A stretch of 6,064 nucleotides of DNA. Origin: a bacterium (GTDB lineage Bacteria > Blakebacterota > Blakebacteria > Blakebacterales > Blakebacteraceae). Both the position numbers and the translations under genes were made by a program. Numbering within the stretch: position 1 is the first letter of the stretch; each line of letters begins with the position of its first letter. The notes beneath the pieces are model-generated. The model was not told the DNA's origin and searched no databases. It worked only from the letters and a program-made list of their open reading frames with translations. The DNA lies in the NCBI GenBank assembly GCA_025774615.1, contig JALGVQ010000243.1, positions 1 to 6,064 on the forward strand, read 5' to 3'. This document shows, piece by piece, positions 1 through 4,910 of this stretch.

Positions 1-495
1 GATTCCAGCGGCGGTCGTGTCCATCCGGATCGTCGCAACATCGAACGCTTCGAGGATCGGTGCGAAGGTCGCGTTCTCAACCGCCTCGAAGATCGGTTTG
101 GTGGAATCGGCCACAACGGAGTAGAGGTAGCTGCGGAGATACACCTTCTCACCCCGTCGCTCCCAGCGCACCACGTGCTCGGCGATCTTCTGTCCGCCGT
201 ACCCCTGGTCGGTCGGGACTGCGGATACCCTGCTCACCCAGAGGAAGTCTTTACCGAATTCAGAGGACGGGATCTCGTAATAGACCTTCTCGTCGATCTG
301 GTGCACCGTGAAGATACCCTCATCACTCACCGCCTCGTCGGTTATGACCTTCCCGTACGGTTTCAGGCCTTCTTCCGAGGATTCCTCCTGCTGAGAACCG
401 GACGGTTCCTGAGTGCCGGATTTTGCCTTCATCATGCCGGCACAGCCGGAGAGAAGCATCACGACAGAAGCAGCCAGACAGAGTTTCAAACGCAT
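1..495 (-). CDS. Lipoprotein zinc-metalloprotease of the DUF5118/DUF5117 type, N-terminal part only
   Basis: The 165 N-terminal codons of a larger gene are visible; the rest, including any catalytic HExxH site, lies beyond the left edge. The protein begins with a lipoprotein signal peptide: a basic start (MRLK), a hydrophobic stretch, and the lipobox L15-S16-G17-C18, so Cys18 should be lipidated. A Ser/Gln/Glu-rich linker follows (about residues 25-43). Residues about 60-91 (GIFTVHQ...YYEIPSSEFGKDFLWVSRVS) resemble DUF5118, and residues about 100-152 (GGQKIAEHVVRWERRGEKVYL...PILEAFDV) resemble the start of DUF5117. In known proteins these domains precede a zinc-dependent metallopeptidase domain, usually in envelope proteins of roughly 800 residues. 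The start ATG is preceded by a purine-rich run (496-510 on the complement) that supplies a ribosome site. The gene follows the secreted-protein gene after 45 nt, so the two probably share a transcript. The family assignment rests on remembered motifs; the protease activity is inferred, since the active site is not in view. Confidence 0.8.
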   Translation of the reverse strand, partial: MRLKLCLAASVVMLLSGCAGMMKAKSGTQEPSGSQQEESSEEGLKPYGKVITDEAVSDEGIFTVHQIDEKVYYEIPSSEFGKDFLWVSRVSAVPTDQGYGGQKIAEHVVRWERRGEKVYLRSYLYSVVADSTKPIFEAVENATFAPILEAFDVATIRMDTTAAGI

Positions 496-540
496 CTTCC
501 TCTTCCTTCCACTGGAGGTGTTGAACAGGTATCCCGGAGT

Positions 541-1098
541 CTACCGTACGAGCGCGCCGATGAAATTGAAATATCGCTCTCTCCACTTGAGGGGGAGGAG
601 GAAATTAGTCTTATACGTTTCATAATGGAACGATATGGTCCGCCGGAAATCGATTCGCTCGGGGACCTTGATGAAGCCGAATACGTTATCTCCACGTTTG
701 ACCGTGCTCGTGAACAGACCCACCACATCGACCAGATCCATGAAACCGACCTGATGGGCATTCTCGCGTTCGGTAAGCCTGATCTGAGTGGGGTCGAACC
801 GCGCGTCCCGGTATGGCGTCACTCTCAGGGCCAGGAGAGACCATTTGTCCTGAAGACGCGTGCTCTCCTGCTCGAATCTGAGAAATTCATCCGTTCTGAG
901 CACAATCTTCGCGATCTCCCTGCCCAGTGAGTCGGGGTGGAGGTATATGAACTGGATCGTGAGATCTCCCGCCTGGAGGATACAGGAATGATCACTCATG
1001 ACCTCCCGGGCGTTTCTCTGGGCTTCGGCAGCAGTCGGAATGGAGAGAGCCATGGCGGCGAGCAGAAGGAGTGGTCGCTTTAGCGGTTCAAACCTCAT
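541..1098 (-). CDS. Small secreted protein of unknown function
   Basis: This 185-residue protein is not one I recognise. It starts with a clear Sec signal peptide: basic residues K7-R8, a hydrophobic core (LLLLAAMALSI), and an A24-E25-A26 cleavage site, leaving a mature protein of about 159 residues starting at Gln27. The mature part has one Cys (C39), no further membrane segment, and many alternating hydrophobic/polar stretches such as LTIQFIYL and NVFGFIKV, suggesting a beta-rich fold; that fold is inference. The ATG at 1098 is supported by a GAGG ribosome site 7 nt upstream and by a sigma70-like promoter at 1136-1164 giving a leader of about 30 nt. It is followed after 45 nt by the lipoprotein metalloprotease, so the two exported proteins probably form one operon and may act together in the periplasm or at the envelope. 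A long plus-strand frame opposite it (175-930) lacks such signals. Confidence 0.75.
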   Translation of the reverse strand: MRFEPLKRPLLLLAAMALSIPTAAEAQRNAREVMSDHSCILQAGDLTIQFIYLHPDSLGREIAKIVLRTDEFLRFEQESTRLQDKWSLLALRVTPYRDARFDPTQIRLTERENAHQVGFMDLVDVVGLFTSTVKRGDNVFGFIKVPERIDFRRTISFHYETYKTNFLLPLKWRERYFNFIGALVR

Positions 1099-1135
1099 TA
1101 TCAGGCCTCACAGGAGTTGATTCGGGTTCATTCCC

Positions 1136-1164
1136 AGTATCCGATTGCCTGTCACCTCTGTCAA
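1136..1164 (-). promoter_or_regulatory. Sigma70-like promoter for the secreted protein/metalloprotease unit
   Basis: On the minus strand a perfect -35 box TTGACA (complement of 1159-1164) is followed by a 17-nt spacer and GATACT (complement of 1136-1141), which matches 4 of 6 bases of the -10 consensus. Transcription would start near 1129, about 30 nt ahead of the ATG at 1098. The -35 box lies 2 bp from the -35 box of the opposing tRNA promoter. Confidence 0.6.
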
Positions 1165-1166
1165 GG

Positions 1167-1195
1167 TTGACACCCGAGGGGGGCAGGAACATATT
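1167..1195 (+). promoter_or_regulatory. Sigma70-like promoter for the tRNA-Gly gene
   Basis: TTGACA (1167-1172), a 17-nt spacer and CATATT (1190-1195, 4 of 6 matches to TATAAT) point to transcription starting near 1202, about 8 nt before the mature tRNA 5' end. The bases after the -10 box (CCGTTGCC) are fairly GC-rich, as is common in stable-RNA promoters subject to stringent control; that regulation is inference. The promoter may also serve the genes downstream of the tRNA. Confidence 0.55.
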
Positions 1196-1209
1196 CCGTT
1201 GCCTGACAA

Positions 1210-1285
1210 GCGAGTGTAACTCAGCTGGTAGAGTGGCAGCTTCCCAAGCTGCAAGTCGCGGGTTCGAGCCCCGTCACTCGCTCCA
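1210..1285 (+). tRNA. tRNA-Gly (anticodon CCC)
   Basis: The 76-nt gene folds into a full cloverleaf. The acceptor stem is GCGAGTG (1210-1216) paired with CACTCGC (1275-1281). The D stem is ACTC/GAGT (1219-1222, 1231-1234) around loop AGCTGGTA. The anticodon stem is GCAGC/GCTGC (1236-1240, 1248-1252) around loop TTCCCAA, giving anticodon CCC at 1243-1245. A 5-nt variable loop and a T stem GCGGG/CCCGT around TTCGAGC complete the fold; the T stem contains one G-T pair. The discriminator base is U73 (1282), typical for bacterial tRNA-Gly, and the 3' CCA is encoded (1283-1285). The CCC anticodon reads GGG codons. No terminator follows before the next protein gene. Confidence 0.96.
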
Positions 1286-1363
1286 TTTCCTCTTCTTTAA
1301 GGAGCCTGTCGGAGAAAGCGACGATAGCGAGGATTACGCTGGCGCTGGATCGGAGTCAATGAT

Positions 1364-2707
1364 ATGAGGATCGCCTCTATCCGGGAAAAGAGTCTGGCCG
1401 CCACGTTGAATCTACGTGCAGGTGACGAGCTTCTCTCCATCAATGGCCACCCGATCTCGGATCACATCGATTTTCTCTACCACGCGTCCGATGTGGATCT
1501 CCATCTGGATGTCAGGCGGGGAAGCGAACGGCTCGCCTTTGACATCAGTTGCGAGGTTCCAGCTGAACTCGGCCTCCACTTCGAGGAGACGGGCCCGAGA
1601 ATATGCGGCGATGACTGCGTCTTCTGCTTCATCGATCAGAACCCCCCCGGAGTCCGGGCATCGATACGAGTGAAAGACGAGGATTACCGGCTCTCCTTCC
1701 TTCATGGCAATTACGTGACACTCGACAACCTGAGCCGCTCTGATTTCCGGCGGATCCTCGATATGCGTCTCAGCCCCCTCTATGTATCTGTCCACACGAC
1801 TGACCCCGACCTTCGATCCCGCATGCTGCGGGGCCGCAGATCTGCAGGGCTGACTGAACGGCTCGACCGTCTGATAGATGGCGGTATCAGGATACACGCG
1901 CAGATCGTCCTCGTGCCGGAGTGGAACGATGGTGAGCATCTGAGGAGAACCGTCTCTGAGCTGGCCGACCGGTTCCCCGGGGTGGAATCGCTCGCGGTGG
2001 TCCCGGTCGGTCTGACCGACCACCGGGAGGGACTCACTACTCTGCGAAGGCCGACGGTGGATGAAATGCGCGAGATCATCGACACCTGTGAGGAGTGGCG
2101 GGGGGATTTCAGGAAGAGGCTCGGGAATGGATTAGGGAATGGATTCGTCTATCTCGCTGATGAATTCTATCTCTCCTCCGGAGTACCTCTTCCCGGTGTC
2201 TCATGGTACGATGAGTTTCCCCAGATGGAGAACGGGGTCGGGATGGGAAGAGCGTATGTATCCCGTTTCGAGGAGCGTCAGGGGGAACTGGGAACCGGTC
2301 TGGGAGATGCCCGATCCGGGGATGACCGGACGATGCGGGTGTTTGCATGTACCGGGGGGATGGGGCACGAACTCTTCGGCCGTCACCTGATAGAACATCT
2401 CGAACCTCTGGAGGGACTGTCATTCTCGGTAATCGAGGTGGAGAACACTCTCTTCGGCAGGAGCGTAACAACCACTGGTCTGCTATCATCACACTGCCTG
2501 AGCGGGGCGCTCAGTACGCTCGATCTGAAGGAAAGCGACAATGTACTGCTGCCGCCCAACTGCACGAACGATGATGGCCTGTTTCTCGATGATGTGAGCA
2601 TTGATGAGTTCTCATCCCGGTGGCCATGCCGGGTGGAGCAGGGAAGTTATGATCTGGTCGAGGACCTGCTGACACTTACCCGGGCGAGCCACTCCGGTGG
2701 TCGCTGA
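1364..2707 (+). CDS. PDZ-like/radical-SAM/DUF512 family iron-sulfur protein
   Basis: A 447-residue protein of the DUF512 family (the putative radical-SAM proteins annotated with an N-terminal PDZ-like domain). Residues about 4-50 form the PDZ-like part, including RAGDELLSINGHPI. Next comes the family hallmark, ICGDDCVFCFIDQ followed by KDEDYRLSFLHGNYVTL (residues 80-120); C81, C85 and C88 form a CxxxCxxC motif expected to bind a 4Fe-4S cluster and S-adenosylmethionine. The segment FVYLADEFYL (261-270) and the C-terminal stretch VENTLFGRSVTTTGLL are also typical of the family. Length is normal. The reaction it catalyses is not known. The ATG is preceded by GGAG (1352-1355) with an 8-nt spacer. 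It is followed after 30 nt by der, an arrangement I recall from other bacteria, which hints at a link to ribosome or envelope housekeeping; that link is inference. A 12-bp near-perfect repeat at 2123-2146 encodes GNGL-GNGF. Confidence 0.9.
   Translation: MRIASIREKSLAATLNLRAGDELLSINGHPISDHIDFLYHASDVDLHLDVRRGSERLAFDISCEVPAELGLHFEETGPRICGDDCVFCFIDQNPPGVRASIRVKDEDYRLSFLHGNYVTLDNLSRSDFRRILDMRLSPLYVSVHTTDPDLRSRMLRGRRSAGLTERLDRLIDGGIRIHAQIVLVPEWNDGEHLRRTVSELADRFPGVESLAVVPVGLTDHREGLTTLRRPTVDEMREIIDTCEEWRGDFRKRLGNGLGNGFVYLADEFYLSSGVPLPGVSWYDEFPQMENGVGMGRAYVSRFEERQGELGTGLGDARSGDDRTMRVFACTGGMGHELFGRHLIEHLEPLEGLSFSVIEVENTLFGRSVTTTGLLSSHCLSGALSTLDLKESDNVLLPPNCTNDDGLFLDDVSIDEFSSRWPCRVEQGSYDLVEDLLTLTRASHSGGR
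2123..2146 (+). repeat. Short in-frame 12-bp tandem repeat in the DUF512 gene
   Basis: GGGAATGGATTA (2123-2134) is followed directly by GGGAATGGATTC (2135-2146), 11 of 12 bases identical. It encodes G-N-G-L then G-N-G-F (residues 254-261), just before the conserved LADEFYL segment. The reading frame is kept. Confidence 0.75.
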
Positions 2708-2737
2708 ACGCGCGTAACGGATCACGAGGAGTTTACG

Positions 2738-4216
2738 ATGTCCACCCCACCACTTGTCGCCATAGTGGGACGTCCCAACGTGGGGAAATCAACCCTGTTC
2801 AACCGGATCATCCGGCGCCGGCAGGCCGTGGTGGATGAGGTGCCGGGTGTGACCCGGGACCGGGTCTATGCGCACGCAGAATGGGCAGGCGCCCGTTTCC
2901 GCCTGGTCGACACCGGTGGACTCGTACCCAACTCGAAAGATCCGATGGAGATAGCGATCCGTGCCCAGGCCCAGGTCGCCATTGATGAAGCGTCCCTTGT
3001 CCTCTTTGTCGCAGATGTCGAAACAGGGGTAACCGACCTCGACAGTTCCGTAGCCGCTGAACTGCGCCGATCGGGTTGCCCTGCAATGCTGGCAGTCAAC
3101 AAGGTGGATAACGAGCACCGGGCCCCCGGCATCCATGAATTCCACACACTCGGGTTAGGAACACCGTGGCCGGTGGCAGCCATCTCGGGCAGGGGAAGTG
3201 GGGATCTGCTCGATGCTCTGCTGGAGCAACTCCGGGAGATGTACCCCGATAATGATGCTCTTGTCCCTGCAGCGGATGTTGAAGGGGAGGGAGAGGGTCT
3301 CGAGGGGCCGATCGAGATAGCTGTTCTGGGAAGACCGAATGTCGGAAAATCTTCCTTCGTGAACACCGTCTGCGGCAGTGAGCGGGTGATCGTCAGTGAG
3401 ATAGCCGGGACCACGCGGGATGCCGCCGACATTGAAATGAAAATGGGAGATCGAGATCTCACCCTGATCGATACCGCCGGCCTGAGGAAGCGCACGAGGG
3501 TGAAGGAAAACATTGAGTATTACAGCGCCCTCCGTGCTCTGAAGAGCCTGGACAGATGCGAGGTGGCACTGCTTCTCATCGACACTCCAGATGGCCTCGG
3601 CAGTCAGGACACGCGGATCCTCGAACGTATTCTTGATCGGGGAAAGGGTGCCGTCATCGTGATGAACAAATGGGACCTGGTAGAGAAGGAGACTGGCACC
3701 GCAGAAGCATTCGAGCGGGAACTCCGTTACAAACTGCCCTTTGCCAACTTCGTTCCGATCATTTTCATCTCTGCTCTGACAGGGCAGCGGGTACACCGCG
3801 TCCTCGAGCTGGCACTCCGTGCCGCCGACGCGCGGAACCATCGGATACAGACATCACAATTCAACGAATTCATCGGATCGACCCTGACGACTCCGTGCCG
3901 CCGACGCGCGGAACCATCGGATACAGACATCACAATTCAACGAATTCATCGGATCGACCCTGACGGGAAACGAAGCGATCACGCCTGCCATGGGAGACGT
4001 ACGCATCTCCTACGCGGTCCAGGCGGGAACCGCGCCCCCCCATTTCATCTTTTTCGTCAACTATCCATCAAAGGTGAAGCCGAACTTCAAGAGGTATCTG
4101 GAACGTCGCATCAGGGAAGCATTTACCTTCGAGGGAACTCCGATCAGGCTTTCCTTCCGGGCCAAGACTTGACACCCGTCCGGGGGAGCCTTACGATGGC
4201 TCCACCCGACGCCTGA
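2738..4216 (+). CDS. der: Ribosome-assembly GTPase Der (EngA), frameshifted near its C-terminus
   Basis: Der carries two tandem GTPase domains and a C-terminal KH-like domain and acts in 50S ribosomal subunit assembly. Domain 1 shows GRPNVGKS (11-18), DTGG (58-61) and NKVD (121-124). Domain 2 shows GRPNVGKS (198-205), DTAG (245-248), NKWD (310-313) and SA (345-346). An acidic linker (about 175-190) joins them. Residues 1-384 read as a normal Der; from residue 385 (position 3890) the frame is wrong because of an exact 76-bp tandem duplication (3814-3965). The remaining 108 residues (TPCRRRAEPS onward, ending at the stop 4214-4216) match nothing in the family, so most of the KH-like domain is lost. 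The proper C-terminus survives in another frame at 3966-4172. With one copy removed the gene would run to 4172 and encode 452 residues, a usual length. The start is supported by GAGGAG (2726-2731), 6 nt upstream. Whether the shift exists in the living cell or is an assembly error cannot be decided here. Confidence 0.93.
   Translation: MSTPPLVAIVGRPNVGKSTLFNRIIRRRQAVVDEVPGVTRDRVYAHAEWAGARFRLVDTGGLVPNSKDPMEIAIRAQAQVAIDEASLVLFVADVETGVTDLDSSVAAELRRSGCPAMLAVNKVDNEHRAPGIHEFHTLGLGTPWPVAAISGRGSGDLLDALLEQLREMYPDNDALVPAADVEGEGEGLEGPIEIAVLGRPNVGKSSFVNTVCGSERVIVSEIAGTTRDAADIEMKMGDRDLTLIDTAGLRKRTRVKENIEYYSALRALKSLDRCEVALLLIDTPDGLGSQDTRILERILDRGKGAVIVMNKWDLVEKETGTAEAFERELRYKLPFANFVPIIFISALTGQRVHRVLELALRAADARNHRIQTSQFNEFIGSTLTTPCRRRAEPSDTDITIQRIHRIDPDGKRSDHACHGRRTHLLRGPGGNRAPPFHLFRQLSIKGEAELQEVSGTSHQGSIYLRGNSDQAFLPGQDLTPVRGSLTMAPPDA
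3814..3965 (+). repeat. Exact 76-bp tandem duplication inside der
   Basis: Bases 3814-3889 and 3890-3965 are identical over all 76 positions. Matching stops at once on both sides (3813 is C where 3889 is G; 3890 is A where 3966 is G), so there are exactly 2.0 copies and no leftover microhomology. Since 76 is one more than a multiple of three, the second copy shifts der into a wrong frame. The unit encodes the end of GTPase domain 2 and the beginning of the KH-like domain (about residues 359-384). Confidence 0.98.
3966..4172 (+). pseudogene. der: Displaced C-terminal KH-like domain of der, out of frame with its own start
   Basis: Read from 3966, this stretch gives GNEAITPAMGDVRISYAVQA and onward through PPHFIFFVNYPSKV to IRLSFRAKT, stopping at TGA 4170-4172. 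This is the usual end of Der: the KH-like domain includes the PPxFxxFVN-type motif and a basic helix (KRYLERRIREAF). It lines up directly with residue 384 of the upstream part once one 76-bp copy is ignored. There is an ATG at 3990 but no convincing ribosome site before it, so separate translation is unlikely. The coding sequence shows no other decay, which argues that the shift is very recent or artificial. Confidence 0.92.
4169..4197 (+). promoter_or_regulatory. Putative internal promoter for plsY-gpsA, overlapping the native der stop
   Basis: TTGACA (4169-4174) is followed by a 17-nt spacer and TACGAT (4192-4197), which matches 4 of 6 bases of TATAAT including the important first T-A and last T. 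The -35 box includes the native der stop TGA. Transcription would begin near 4204, about 50 nt before the plsY start. The first ten bases, TTGACACCCG, are identical to those of the tRNA-Gly promoter at 1167-1176, with the same spacer length. Confidence 0.45.
4178..4210 (+). other. Imperfect hairpin between der and plsY
   Basis: GTC-C-GG-G-GGAGCC (4178-4190) can pair with GGCTCC-A-CC-C-GAC (4198-4210) around the 7-nt loop TTACGAT: 11 pairs with two mismatches, the inner six pairs unbroken. No T-run follows, so it is not a canonical rho-independent terminator. It could form in read-through transcripts from der and may act as an RNA-processing or stability element. It overlaps the putative plsY promoter, so only one of the two may be functional. 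Confidence 0.4.
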
Positions 4217-4237
4217 TTGCACCTGACATCATCTCAA

Positions 4238-4243
4238 AGAGGA
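4238..4243 (+). promoter_or_regulatory. Ribosome binding site that decides the plsY GTG start
   Basis: AGAGGA lies 10 nt before GTG 4254. The nearby ATG at 4246 is only 2 nt from it, in another frame, and stops after three codons, so the GTG is the usable start. The predicted N-terminus (MTTILLVLVLSYLLGSIP) begins directly with the first membrane segment, as expected for PlsY. Confidence 0.6.
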
Positions 4244-4253
4244 CAATGTATCT

Positions 4254-4910
4254 GTGACGACAATCCTACTCGTGCTTGTTCTATCCTATCTGCTCGGGTC
4301 GATACCGACCTCCATCGTGGTGGGCAGGGTAGCGGCTGGATTGGATATCAGGGAGCACGGTTCGGGCAACGCGGGCGCGACGAACGTCTACCGCATTCTG
4401 GGGCTGGGTCCAGCCATTCTCACCGGCTTTGTGGATGTGGCCAAGGGTTCACTCGCAGTCTTGGTGATCAGCGGTATTCATGCCGGTACACCACCGCAGC
4501 TGTCGGCCGATGTCCTGAAGATCGTGGCCGGTGGAGCAGCGGTTGCCGGTCATATCTGGACGGTCTTTGCCGGCTTCAGAGGCGGGAAGGGGATGGCGAC
4601 GGCGATTGGCGCACTCCTTTTCATCGCGCCGGCGGCCCTCGGCGCGGCGCTTGTCGTCTGGCTCATCCTGCTCTTCACGGTCAGGATCATGAGTATCGCG
4701 AGTCTGTCAGCCGCAATCATCCTTCCTCTTGCCACCTGGGTATGGGAGACCAATCCGGACGGATCGACATCCACCGAACTTCTGTGGTTCAGCATCGTTC
4801 TCTCTCTGTTGATCTTCTTCACTCACCGGGCGAACATCGGAAGGATACTGCGGGGTGAGGAGAAGCGACTCGGCAGGAGGTCGAAGAACGGGGAGGATGG
4901 GCAGGCATGA
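4254..4910 (+). CDS. plsY: Acyl-phosphate:glycerol-3-phosphate acyltransferase PlsY
   Basis: PlsY is an inner-membrane enzyme that transfers an acyl group from acyl-phosphate to glycerol-3-phosphate, giving lysophosphatidic acid, the first acylation step of phospholipid synthesis. The 218-residue protein has the usual length and several membrane segments (roughly 2-26, 52-74, 86-106, 114-142, 146-164 and 175-190). All three family motifs are seen: S37-G38-N39-A40-G41-A42-T43-N44; the GH...GGKG motif at residues 99-113 with K112; and N194-I195-G196-R197 with GEEKR (201-205) in the C-terminal tail. One detail differs: Thr103 stands where the E. coli protein has Pro (GHIWPVF). The GTG start is chosen from the ribosome site 10 nt upstream and from the N-terminal match. 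The stop overlaps the gpsA start by 4 bp (ATGA), so the two genes are translationally coupled. GpsA makes its substrate. Confidence 0.95.
   Translation: MTTILLVLVLSYLLGSIPTSIVVGRVAAGLDIREHGSGNAGATNVYRILGLGPAILTGFVDVAKGSLAVLVISGIHAGTPPQLSADVLKIVAGGAAVAGHIWTVFAGFRGGKGMATAIGALLFIAPAALGAALVVWLILLFTVRIMSIASLSAAIILPLATWVWETNPDGSTSTELLWFSIVLSLLIFFTHRANIGRILRGEEKRLGRRSKNGEDGQA

Noticed and set aside
175-930. Plus-strand open frame of 251 codons
   Set aside because: It lies opposite two better-supported minus-strand genes that have signal peptides, ribosome sites and a promoter; its protein resembles nothing and has no ribosome site.
1317-1346. Possible terminator after the tRNA
   Set aside because: Only two 4-bp stem pieces separated by an uneven internal loop, with no T-run after them; too weak to call.
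1071-1367. Plus-strand open frame of 98 codons running through the tRNA
   Set aside because: It reads straight through the complete tRNA-Gly cloverleaf and the promoter region, so it is not a gene.
1412-2023. Minus-strand open frame of 203 codons
   Set aside because: It is antisense to the DUF512 gene, whose conserved motifs are clear; such long opposite frames are common in GC-rich coding DNA.
2866-3513. Minus-strand open frames opposite der (including 3155-3841)
   Set aside because: These mirror the der coding sequence; the products are low-complexity Ser/Arg/Pro-rich or have no family resemblance.
3814-3965. CRISPR-like or mobile-element repeat
   Set aside because: There are only two directly adjacent copies with no spacer, entirely inside der coding sequence; a simple tandem duplication explains it.
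3990-4172. Independent 60-residue gene starting at ATG 3990
   Set aside because: The product is the tail of the Der KH-like domain and no ribosome site precedes the ATG; it is a displaced piece of der.
4246-4257. Three-codon reading frame (ATG TAT CTG TGA) overlapping the plsY GTG
   Set aside because: The ribosome site is only 2 nt from this ATG, too close for efficient use; the overlap is probably chance.
4217-4858. Plus-strand open frame of 213 codons overlapping plsY
   Set aside because: It is a frame-shifted shadow of plsY, which shows all three family motifs in its own frame.
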